Shown piece by piece: positions 51,057-58,776 of a DNA stretch of 64,000 nucleotides. Within the stretch, counting starts at the first letter, position 1, and each line of letters opens with the position of its first letter. Source of the DNA: Osedax fenrisi (lineage: Eukaryota; Annelida; Polychaeta; Sabellida; Siboglinidae); contig OZ025244.1 of assembly GCA_964019155.1 (NCBI GenBank), positions 26,624,964-26,688,963 on the forward strand. Direction: 5' to 3'. The translations under genes were made by a program, and so were the position numbers. The notes under the pieces were generated by a model. That model was not told the DNA's origin. It did no database searches and worked only from the letters and a program-made list of their open reading frames with translations.

Positions 51057-54000
51057 ATATTATAGTATGCCCACACCTTACACACTATCTCAACTATAGG
51101 TGGCGCTACCGCCCTAACCGTATGTATTCTTCGTGACTCCCTTGTTGTAGCCCTTCTGACCAACTAGAGCTGCCTGCTGATCTCCCAGAATGCTCGTTAT
51201 CGCCACTCCGGCTAGCGGTAGACCTTCTGCGATCGGTGAAAGTGTTACCCATAATGCAATGGTACGCGGGGAGTAATGGGAGTATGCGGCGTGATATGGC
51301 AGAGAGTTAGACGAGCATTTTATAAATTGTTTATAAAAGTTTTATTTTATTTTGAATTACTAATGTTGATTATATTTGTACATTTTACGTGACTATATTG
51401 TTATAGTGAAATAATTTATATATATACTATATAATTTATTGTTGACTATTTTGTATTATATATGTAACAAATACTTAATGGTGTGTGTTGTCAATGTTGT
51501 TATTGATATTAAATATCATTCAAATATATGTTAACTATTGAAATTTTAAAATTATTATAATAATTATATTTTACTGAAAAATGGAATTTCATAGAGAAGC
51601 ATAATAAACAATTTAAAACTGGTATAATATAGTTCATTAACATTATTTATTGATATTTAATTTAAGATTAATTATTATTATTTGAAATAAGTGTAACACA
51701 TAAAGATGATACAGTAACCTGCTATCACTCCGAAGTGATGGGAACTGCTTACTATCTTTGGTAATATGTTCATTGGAATATCAAAGAACTTGCATAACTA
51801 CAAATATACGTTGAGATATTTAATAATGGTTTCTATAGACTAATACATATATATATATATATATATATATATGTCTATATATATATATAATAGTAACTAT
51901 TTTTACTATTACTTTTATGAAATATTTATATAATAACAGAAAAATTTTAATATTTATTGTATTTATTTCCATATTAATCATATTTATAAGTGAAATAAAT
52001 ATATACGCTATACTATGTGATAGTTTATGTTGAAATACAATATTTATATTATAAATGAAATGAAATGTATTTATTTTTTAAAGAAACATTATTAGGTATA
52101 ATAAACCTATATTAAACAATATATATAATAAACAATTATTTGTTAATATAATAAAAAATAGCTCCTTTAAGTTACATAAAGAAGTCTTTACGACTTATAT
52201 GAATTATGCACCAGAATAGAAAAAACAATAAACAATAGAAAAAAACAATAAACAAACAAAATATAAAATAAATTGTAAGTTAAATTGTAGGTTAAATTGT
52301 AGGTTAGAGGCTATGAATAACTATAAATAACTATAACCATCGAGAGAGATAGATTAAACATTGTAGTCTGGTGTAGATTAAAATATTTAATCCATCACAC
52401 CTCATGCACATACACACATATACAAATAAACAAATATATATATATCATCAATATAAAGAAAGTGGATAAGAAATTGAATGTAGTCTATTGCACTACACGA
52501 TAGAAGCGCTTTACTAGAAACCTACTACTAAATTCCAATTATTATTTATTTATATTTATAATGATAATAATAATCAAGTTTAATATACTAATAATATAAC
52601 TGTACTAAAAATAATAGTTATATATTTTTAAATTACAACCTATCAAAATTCCTCATAATTTTTCGTATTTAAATATATTTCAATTGAAGATATCATACTA
52701 TTTTATTGACATATATAATCTAAATCCATAGATATAGATAGAAATTAATGCTATCTATTTCGACAAAAAAAACAATTGTTTTAATATTTGACAATGTCAA
52801 ATTGACATATATAATATGACTAATATGATATTAGTAATATCCAATCAAAATATCTTATGTAATTTATTTAATTTATTAAGAAGAGTGTTATTCGTGTATC
52901 TTTTTTACATGCATTGCTTACGTCAATTACTTATCCACTTTCTTTATATCGATGTTATATATATATGGATGGTTATGATTAAATTATTAAATGATTACAG
53001 TCACAAAATATGTCACAAAATATACATAATGGTCACAAAATAAATAAAATACTAATTTTCACACATATAATATAATAATACACTGTGTCTCATATTCACT
53101 CTCTATTTGTGTAAGAGAAGTTTATTGTTGTGTCATTTAATAGGGTCATAACATTGATAATAAGAGTTAATTACTCAGTGCATTGGAACCATGAGCCAAG
53201 TAGGTAATGTCATGTGATCTAAACGTAGTATTACGAAATAACATAGTTATAGTACTAATAGCATTGTTATATAATAGTGTGGTAAAGAGTGTGATGTAAT
53301 CTAGTGCTTCTAGTGCTAGTGTGATATAATCAAGTGATTCTAGTTCAAGTATTACATAATCAAGTGCTGCAAGTGCTAATATTACATAATCAAGTGCTAC
53401 TTGTGCTAGTATGATGTAATCGAGTGATAGTAGCACTGCTAGAGGTGTTATGCAATTGGGTGCTGCTAATAGTGCTTGCGGTAGAGTTACAAATCTAGTA
53501 CGGCTAGTGATAGAGGTGTGTGATGGGGGGGGGGGGGGTCGCTACCTCGGGGTCCCAGCTCATGGTCTTCAGGTTCATGAGCATCGTACGGCTGGCGTTG
53601 GTGACGTCCGTGATGTGTATGTCCTTGTTGGGTGAACTCTGACCCCCGAGCAGGTTCCACGCCAGCCACGAGTCCACCGTACCCACGATGCATTGGTTCT
53701 GGTGTTAGAGGGGGTGATAATAGTGGGGCGGTGGAGGGGGTTAATAATGAAGGGAAGGGTGAGGAATATGATAGGGGGTAAGGTATGGATAATGGGGTGG
53801 GTGATATATACTAAGGGCTGATGGGATATGATGGTGGAGTATTAACTAGTTGTGTGTAAATGTTCACTTAGTACGCCATCATACAACTATACTACGCGCT
53901 GCTACTCTGGCTATATCTAATGAAGTGTGGTGACGTCTACCTAGTATACATTATATACATACTAGGGATGCAATGTCTACTTATGTACACTAGAGATGAG

Positions 54001-57000
54001 ACGACAACAGATATTTCACATACATTGTTACGATAAAAGATGATACATGGTGGTATTATAGTTTTAGTTGCGCTGCTGCATCAACGATGTCAAACTTATT
54101 GTTTATATTGCTGTGGTTCAAAGTTTTAATTACAATTACATTAACAACACAAATAGTTAACCTACTATTTATATTACTTAGAATAATTGATCACGTGAAA
54201 GTATGCAATAATAGTTTCAATATCTGATACTATTATTTATGAAAATATGCATATATAATAAATATATATATATTTATCAACAAATATTATATTATATTTA
54301 ATCGGTATCTAAAAATTACTAAATATATATATATAATCAAATTTTATTTATAATTTTTCAATTTTAATCCAAATTATAATATAAATTAAATTCATCATAG
54401 AAAATACTATATTAATAATTACTTAATGTAAATATATGACAAATATGAATTTTTAATCATATACATATATCATATATTACTAAAATACTAGAAATAAATA
54501 ATTATTATGTCATCTGTATCATAAAGGCAATGATTATTCATTATGCGGCGGATTAATATATCAATAATAATAGAAGTTCACCTACATCTTTGATAGATTT
54601 GCGAACGTCCTTCAGATGGTCGATGACCCAGCGAAGTTTGGGAGCTGTGAAGTAAGGGGATATAGGCAGACCACATTTGGCCTTCAGACATTCCTTATCT
54701 CCTAGAGGGGGGTGTGGTTTAGGTGTGAGGGGATGTGGTTTTGGTGTGAGGGGGTGTGGTTTAGCAAAAAGGTATTTAATAGAAGGGGTTTTAAGAATAA
54801 ATTAACTTATTTTAGTGTAAGGGGAGGGTAATAGCTATTGAATTTATACCTTTTTATATTTTCGGGAATTTTATATTTAAAGTTGAAACATTAAACCTTA
54901 TTATGATATTAGTATTAAATCATTTAAGTTATTTTTCTGCTAAAATGATATGCTAATGATTGATTTATCAAAATTTCTATAAATAATACTATAAGTTTAA
55001 CATATTCACTCATTTTAAATACTTTCAATGATGATCCAACTAAAATCTCAAAAAATATGACTAAATCATAGATATTTTGGGTATTACTAGATATTTTCTA
55101 ATCCTGGCTATAAGACATGTATTGTTTACGTTAGCGACCGTCGCTTGGTTACCTTTTCCCTTGTCTTTGATGAGCCGCGAACATGTCATCGATGATCTCG
55201 TATCCATCCATACGATCGCATTGCATAGGGGTTGTCCTATTAGTAGGGGTGGGGGTAATGGCAGGTGGGGTAATGGGGGTGTATAGTGGAGCTAACTGAT
55301 CTCAAATTATACTACTGATTATATTTTAAGTAAGCAAACAGAAATATATATATATAGTTATTTTGTTGTTATTATGTTATTTAGGTGGAGTCCTTTCATC
55401 CCATGAACGTGGGTGAAGTTTTAACTAAAACCAAAGAACTATATTGTCCCTTCGAAGCCGCTCTCATGTTAATGTGTCCATGATTTTAATGAGAGCCGAT
55501 CATTTTTTATCACAATTATATAAGATCACTTCTAAATATTATGTAAGAACATATTTTAATATTACGTATTTAGTTTACCCCGATTCATACTAGATATTTG
55601 TCTGATGCCTTAGCTTGCTTGTCTATGACATATAATAGGTATAATTAAAATAGTTTCAATACAAAACACTTAGATTTATAAGATTTTAATATTTGAGTTA
55701 ATTGTATCAATAAAATTGATGAATGCATAGTTACTTTGGTACTAATGGATATATTAGTATTATTATTATTATTATCAGATTTAGGTTTTTACACCAGGGT
55801 AATTATAGAAGACGAGCTTATCCAGATAATTAGCCTTAAGGGTACGCGATACGATGGTTTGGTTTACATGTAAAAGATACGAAAAAATGCTATATTTAGA
55901 AATCTATTAACTCAAAAAATATTCACTTTTTTTTTTAATCTATTAATAATATTCCATATTTTTATATGTTGAAATTTATAGATGTTTACACATCTTTATG
56001 TTATACGTTTCTAATAAAATAATTGAAATATCTGATAATAAATGTTAATTTTCCAACTAAATTGCTAATTAAATTTTTTTAAATAAATATTTTTTAATTT
56101 TGACTAATAACTTTAATCTTACAGGTTTTATCTAGTTATATTGAAAAAATATTCAATTGTACAAAAGTTAATACTAGTTATGTCAGCATGATTGGTCACA
56201 AATAATTATTCTGAGTAAATCAAGTTTCACATATAATATATGAATATAAACAATATGAATATACAGGTACAAATAATATAATATAAACAAAATGAAAAAT
56301 GTAATGAACATAATTTAAACACCACATAAAAGATAATATGTAAAAGTATTATAATTTTACATTAATAAAAAAATCGAAAAAAACCATTGTATCGCGTCCC
56401 CTTAATATACATATATAGTCTATTTATATAACAATTCTCTATAAACAAACATCATTTGTATAGTATTGTCATGATATAATCGTTGATCAGAGTTTAGTAT
56501 CTATATTATATTTAATATAATATAAGTATCACTGATACTGTATCAGTATAGTCCAGTGATATTACAGTGATATTACAGTGATATTACTAATATTTAATAT
56601 TATATGATAATAATGATGAATATAGATTAATAATTTTATTAATATTATATATTAAATATAGGTTTATAATTATTAGACAATCCAATAATTAACATTCACA
56701 AATTGTAAACAGATAAGACGCGTTCAAAAAACATAAAGTTCACCGGTATCTGCCCATTTGTTATAGACAGATGTCGGATATTTCAAATTATTAATTTTAA
56801 AAAATGTACTAGATATCATGCATGTCAAAGATTTAAGATTTCATAATAGGTAATTATTATAAAGCACGGAGTAAGCATGCGTCAACCTAATTAAATCTGT
56901 AAATATATTATATATCAATATTTAGCTATAGCTAAATATTATATATATACTTATAAGTTTGTTATTTTTTAAATGATAAAAATGGCATAGTAAATATTAG

Positions 57001-58233
57001 TAAATTAGTAAATCAATAATAGAATTGTATAGAATTTAACATATTATTAATTTAATTTATTTTTACGACTCATTGTGCCAAAGCCTCGAAATTAAACACA
57101 AAAAAAAGAACGGAACATAAATGAAAAAATAAAATTAATAATAATGAAAATTAGAAATACAGAAATTACTCAATATTAATATAGGATTATAAATTGATAA
57201 CAATTTTGATCAGGGATATGACGTGTTAAATAGATGTTTTTAATAGGGATTTAAGTGAGTTAGTGGATTGAGTATAGTATAGGTTATAGGGTAGTTTATT
57301 ACATAGAGGGCTGATATATGCCATGCATGCATATTAGTGGAATGAAGATTGTTTAGAGGGTAGATGTAGAAGGTAAAATGTAGTAGAACAGAGAAAGAGA
57401 TTATGAGTTGGAAAACATTTATTTATATCTACTAACATAACAATGATCATATAATCATGTTGTTTTAATAAAGGTTAAAAAACAAAGGATATATTGCCAT
57501 TTTTTTAAAAATATCGCTCTGTATTTCATGCTTGGTATCAGCCTGTAACTATGGTCATTCATACTGAAGCTGACAGAACTTTCATTTATAATATAAGTAG
57601 TTATATGATTGTGAGGCTAAAATGTCTTATATTATATAATAACATGTATACTTAATAATATTAAGTTAATAGAGAGTATACTTAGTATAATACTATATAT
57701 TTTATCACCAATTTCAAATTAGCAATTTGAATACAAAATGTTGCGGGCGTTTCGTGCGTAGTTTTTCTTAAAAATCACTAAGCTTTTGAATATGATTATG
57801 ATTATGATAATCATAAACCTCAGTATTGATATCGTATTTTTAGTGTAAAAGCAGCTATATAGTATAGCCTATATTATATACATATTGTTAAGATTCGTGT
57901 TATATAATATGTATTTCTAATCTATAACATATAATATCATATACCAGTTTCTTTATTCCATATAATTAGTGTTTCTCTTTGATTTGTAATTCCAATTGCT
58001 TTAATTTGTGATAAAACTCTTCCTCCGTTTCTGAATTCCTCTAAAGCAGAGACCATGCATAATTTAACGGATTGTAAAATTTCTATAGGGTCCATTTCTA
58101 CCCATCCTGGTTCGGGATATGTTTGTGATAATTCTATTTGATGTTTGGCAACTATTGATGATGATTCCGTATCAAATATTAAAAATCGCGAACTACTTGT
58201 TCCTTGGTCGATTGCTCCAATAAATTCATGCAT
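36300..58233 (-). CDS. GK: glycerol kinase, 14 exons
   Basis: Phosphorylates glycerol with ATP to glycerol 3-phosphate, in the FGGY kinase family. Exons on -: 58233-57945, 55236-55153, 54701-54586, 53698-53546, 51797-51719, 51226-51119, 48363-48247, 47743-47633, 47242-47103, 44551-44434, 42032-41929, 38639-38526, 37751-37685, 36760-36300. All have GT/AG borders, agree in phase and sum to 2,061 bases (686 residues). Residues 1-97 hold AIDQGTSSSRFLIFD and GITNQRET; YTNASRTM-type and SSS motifs follow. LGDQQAALVGQ places the catalytic base at Asp256; KNTYGTGCFLLFNTG and LADGGMTKNQLLMQ form the nucleotide site; WWKRAVETTFGW ends the fold near residue 503. About 175 further residues are Ser/Thr/Ala/Pro-rich, not the membrane tail of human GK. 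Exon 13 is the least certain. Confidence 0.93.
36771..37005. repeat. degenerate (GGGGCTAGTGATRRT)n minisatellite at the exon 14 acceptor
   Basis: Units of about 15-18 bp are G-rich on +. In the - transcript it is a pyrimidine-rich tract with repeated CTAAC/CTAGC, ending at the acceptor. Confidence 0.85.
37685..37751 (-). CDS. glycerol kinase candidate exon 13 (67 bp)
   Basis: TTTAG acceptor and ATGG|GTCGCG donor (weak). Encodes 22 residues, PESSEEQREIVKETKKTSSR plus two more. It enters in phase 0 and leaves in phase 1, exactly what exons 12 and 14 require. Charged, no homology. Confidence 0.5.
37752..38525 (-). other. glycerol kinase intron 12, G-rich on + with partial exon copies
   Basis: Much of 38,060-38,520 is purine/G-rich and internally repeated (for example GGCGGGGC, GTGCAGTGAGG, GAGAGAAAGGGG), with two partial copies of the exon 12 3' end. 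Confidence 0.7.
38155..38207 (-). pseudogene. partial duplicate of glycerol kinase exon 12 end
   Basis: About 30 of 35 bases match exon 12 (38,526-38,560) and a GT follows in the donor position, but the Trp codon of the GW pair is TGA. A shorter copy lies at about 38,418-38,440. Confidence 0.75.
38526..38639 (-). CDS. glycerol kinase exon 12
   Basis: TCGCAG|CAT acceptor and GAG|GTAATA donor, phase 0 to 0, 38 codons. Contains FSWWKRAVETTFGW, aligning to the Trp-Lys-Lys-Ala-Val block at the end of the kinase fold. Confidence 0.88.
38640..40206 (-). other. glycerol kinase intron 11, AT-rich part
   Basis: (AT)n at 38,766-38,781; nothing else seen. Confidence 0.6.
40215..41778. mobile_element. 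1.56-kb non-autonomous hAT-like transposon
   Basis: Inverted ends CAGAGCTGGGCACGATA and (complement) CAGAGCTGGGCAGTATC are flanked by the 8-bp duplication CCTATAGT (40,207-40,214 and 41,779-41,786), the hAT signature. Both subterminal regions are packed with AGATACAATTACAAATAC-like repeats. No transposase ORF. A family A fold-back repeat is nested inside. It lies in glycerol kinase intron 11, 143 bp from exon 11. Confidence 0.92.
40550..40965. repeat. interspersed fold-back repeat, family A, copy 2
   Basis: Matches 6618-6965 over blocks such as GGCAACTTGCCTGAAATATA and TACAACTTGATAGAAAATGG, with additional inverted sub-blocks (GGGATACCCC, TTTCCGGAAA). Located within the hAT-like element. Confidence 0.8.
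41929..42032 (-). CDS. glycerol kinase exon 11
   Basis: TTCAG|GTATAG acceptor; donor AAA|GTCAGT. 104 bp, phase 1 to 0. Encodes EVTAYGCAIAAAKCLGIDF, the conserved Thr-Ala-Leu-Gly-Ala-Ala-x-Ala-Ala region. The frame stays open beyond the donor to 41,734, but those residues have no homology. Confidence 0.85.
42033..43310 (-). other. glycerol kinase intron 10, AT-rich part
   Basis: A short block at about 42,332-42,365 (AATAATTATTCTGAGTAAAT) matches the inside of the TTAA-flanked elements, so it is a third fragment of that family. Otherwise nothing. Confidence 0.55.
43317..43524. mobile_element. 208-bp MITE
   Basis: Terminal inverted repeats of about 38 bp start AAAGGACGAGTTGGGGGTTA at the left and AAAGGACGAGTTGAGGGTTA (complement) at the right. 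No clear target duplication. In intron 10. Confidence 0.8.
43825..44336. repeat. 34-bp minisatellite, about 15 units
   Basis: The unit contains TCTCACTCAGCATGGCTGAA then GTTATCATATTAAA. The CAGC-ATG-GCTG core is a small hairpin in nearly all units. Variants are interspersed (an AATGATGAAGATATC type). It ends about 100 bp from exon 10. Confidence 0.95.
44434..44551 (-). CDS. glycerol kinase exon 10
   Basis: ACCTAG|ACG acceptor and TCAG|GTAGTC donor; 118 bp, phase 0 to 1. Encodes LADGGMTKNQLLMQMQAD, the conserved D-G-G adenosine-site motif. Confidence 0.93.
44552..47102 (-). other. glycerol kinase intron 9
   Basis: AT-rich with poly(A)/(T) runs, CA repeats at about 44,778 and 46,555, and (AT)n at 46,115-46,140 and 46,657-46,694. 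No gene seen. Confidence 0.65.
47103..47242 (-). CDS. glycerol kinase exon 9
   Basis: CTCCAG|GTCTG acceptor and CAG|GTTAGG donor; 140 bp, phase 1 to 0. Encodes LYFVPNFTGAFCPYWRDDAR and AALESVAFQ, the conserved P-Y-W-x-x-x-A-R-G stretch. Confidence 0.95.
47633..47743 (-). CDS. glycerol kinase exon 8
   Basis: GACAG|GTTCGG acceptor, GAAG|GTTGCT donor; 111 bp, phase 1 to 1. Encodes GSVAVAGAAVTWLRDN, aligning with the Gly-Ser-Val-x-x-Ala-Gly...Trp-Leu-Arg-Asp block. Confidence 0.93.
47825..47948. repeat. 124-bp inverted repeat (fold-back MITE)
   Basis: Arms of about 62 bp meet at ATAAATATTTAT with only a few mismatches; arm core GATAAGAGATAATCAATATT. In intron 7, 82 bp from exon 8. Confidence 0.9.
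48247..48363 (-). CDS. glycerol kinase exon 7
   Basis: CACTAG|GAACG acceptor, GAGG|GTTAAC donor; 117 bp, phase 1 to 1. Encodes GTGCFLLFNTG and GLLTTLAYKFG, the ATP-phosphate motif region. Confidence 0.95.
48371..48612. repeat. (GGGTA)n-type minisatellite abutting exon 7
   Basis: Runs of GGGTAGGGTAGGGTAGG mixed with GAGAGGGTAGG and GATAGG fill about 240 bp. The G strand is + and is quadruplex-prone; the - transcript carries (TACCC)n as a polypyrimidine tract just upstream of the acceptor. Confidence 0.95.
48917..48964. repeat. perfect 24-bp tandem duplication
   Basis: AAGTCTAGGTATGACCTCAG plus TGAT repeated twice exactly, in intron 6. Confidence 0.95.
49457..49514. repeat. (AT)n microsatellite, about 55 bp
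   Basis: Uninterrupted TA run; another at 49,268-49,299. Both in intron 6. Confidence 0.95.
49813..50100 (-). mobile_element. tRNA-derived SINE, copy 3 (best preserved head)
   Basis: On - it starts CTGCCTGTGTGGCTCAGTTG. The A-box (TGGCTCAGTTGGC) and B-box (GGTTCGAGACC) of a tRNA promoter are intact, followed by the shared body and an (AACAAT)n tail. In glycerol kinase intron 6, antisense to copy 4. Confidence 0.92.
50383..50440. repeat. (AT)n microsatellite, about 58 bp
   Basis: Uninterrupted TA run in intron 6. Confidence 0.95.
50726..51053 (+). mobile_element. tRNA-derived SINE, copy 4
   Basis: Begins CTGCCTGTGTGGCTCAGTTG; the B box is GTTTCGAGTCT. The body ends GAAAGGACTCCACCAAATAA, then AACAATAACAAT and (AT)n at 51,011-51,053. 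It lies 66 bp from exon 6 and in inverted orientation to copy 3. Confidence 0.92.
51119..51226 (-). CDS. glycerol kinase exon 6 (catalytic Asp)
   Basis: TCGCAG|AAGG acceptor, TACG|GTTAGG donor; 108 bp, phase 1 to 1. Encodes LGDQQAALVGQ with the catalytic Asp (residue 256 of the joined protein) and KNTY. Confidence 0.95.
51719..51797 (-). CDS. glycerol kinase exon 5
   Basis: TTTGTAG|TTATG acceptor, GCAG|GTTACT donor; 79 bp, phase 0 to 1. Encodes LCKFFDIPMNILPKIVSSSH, matching the Phe-x-Ile-Pro...Leu-Pro-x-x-x-Ser-Ser stretch. Too short to stand out as an open frame. Confidence 0.92.
51798..53545 (-). other. glycerol kinase intron 4
   Basis: (AT)n at 51,850-51,870, CA repeats near 52,405, a 30-bp minisatellite (listed) and a G14-15 run at about 53,525-53,538 just inside the donor side. 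No gene seen. Confidence 0.65.
53270..53450. repeat. 30-bp degenerate minisatellite in intron 4
   Basis: About six units of ATTACATAATCAAGTGCTGC plus AAGTGCTAAT type. The - frame across it (a Leu-Asp-Tyr repeat) is translated repeat. Confidence 0.9.
53546..53698 (-). CDS. glycerol kinase exon 4
   Basis: CACCAG|AACC acceptor, GAG|GTAGCG donor; 153 bp, phase 0 to 0. Encodes GTVDSWLAWNLLGG and TDVTNASRTMLMNL, both conserved in glycerol kinases. Confidence 0.96.
54586..54701 (-). CDS. glycerol kinase exon 3
   Basis: CTCTAG|GAGAT acceptor, GAT|GTAGGT donor; 116 bp, phase 1 to 0. Encodes KCGLPISPYFTAPKLRWVID, the conserved T-G-L...Y-F-S-x-x-K-x-x-W block. Confidence 0.95.
55153..55236 (-). CDS. 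glycerol kinase exon 2
   Basis: AATAG|GACAA acceptor, AAAG|GTAACC donor; 84 bp, phase 1 to 1. Encodes LCNAIVWMDTRSS, matching N-A-I-V-W-x-D-x-R-T. The spurious + frame overlapping it is not a gene. Confidence 0.94.
55355..55630 (-). mobile_element. tRNA-derived SINE, copy 5 (diverged)
   Basis: The body end GGTGGAGTCCTTTCATCCCA (on +) and the CTTCGAAGCCGCTCTCATGT block are clear; the tRNA head is degraded. Confidence 0.78.
55755..55835. repeat. short interspersed repeat, family B, copy 1
   Basis: (ATT)n, then ATCAGATTTAGG...CCAGGGTAATTATAGAAG. The same block occurs at 61,757-61,840 in an RCC2 intron. Probably the 3' end of a SINE or LINE with a (TAA)n tail on -. Confidence 0.7.
55840..56401. 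mobile_element. TTAA-flanked non-autonomous DNA transposon, copy 2
   Basis: TTAA at 55,836-55,839 and 56,402-56,405. Inverted ends GGGTACGCGATACGATGG and (complement) GGGGACGCGATACAATGG. Shares internal sequence, inverted, with 11,962-12,574. In glycerol kinase intron 1. Confidence 0.88.
56406..57944 (-). other. glycerol kinase intron 1, 5' part
   Basis: AT-rich; a triple GTGATATTACA repeat at about 56,560-56,585. No gene seen. Confidence 0.6.
57945..58233 (-). CDS. glycerol kinase exon 1
   Basis: Starts MHEFIGAIDQGTSSSRF, the FGGY N-terminal ATP/phosphate loop, and ends at ACTG|GTATAT after GITNQRETLIIWNKETG. 96 codons plus one base. The start ATG is the first in frame, a normal distance from the loop. 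Codons here are AT-rich compared with exons 2-4 and 6-10. Confidence 0.95.
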
Positions 58234-58557
58234 AGTTAATAATTAAGTTATAGTATATGTGTGTACCGTTAGTATATAACAGTAATAAATTGGTTCACCA
58301 CCTTAATATGTATATGTTTATTATCAGTAAATAATTCTTGTATACCTATTTAACACGTAATCATAAATATTTAAATAAAACATGAAAAAACTATAAATAA
58401 CAAATTTGTATTTACATTTGAAAATTGGGAAAAAAGTAAATATAGTATAATCATTGTGATGAACCTATTTTGTTGACCCCTTTCGGACTTGAACAACTAC
58501 AGTAGATTTTCGCGCACATTTTATTTATCACTTGATTTAATTTGCTTTTTTTCTACA
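58234..58557. promoter_or_regulatory. divergent promoter region between glycerol kinase and RCC2
   Basis: Only 324 bp separate the two start codons, so both 5' UTRs and promoters must lie here or in unrecognised upstream exons. No strong TATA box can be told apart from the AT-rich background. TTTCGGACTTG and TTTTCGCGCACA at 58,478-58,520 are the only GC/CpG-containing patches. Function inferred from layout. Confidence 0.6.
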
Positions 58558-58776
58558 ATGCCACCCAAAAAAAGGAAGAGTAACACAGCAACAGTTAATG
58601 GTAAATCTAAAAGGGGTAAAAAACAGGTTACAAGCGACGAAGATGACGATTTCTTAGCTGGAGGAGATTCACCAAATGTTACAACTATCGTTAACAATGA
58701 ACCACTGAATGATAAAGAATCAGATACGGAATCAATTGCTAGTATATTCGCATTATTGAAGACCATTTTTAAAATC
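58558..58776 (+). CDS. RCC2 exon 1
   Basis: ATG in ACAATGCC context; Lys-rich then Asp/Glu-rich tail domain. The next exon needs a phase 0 border. ATC|GTTTAA at 58,776 is the last possible one; CAG|GTTACA at about 58,626 is a better donor match but would drop the acidic segment. Confidence 0.65.

Noticed and set aside
53167..53436. Leu-Asp-Tyr repeat protein on -
   Set aside because: It translates the 30-bp minisatellite in intron 4.
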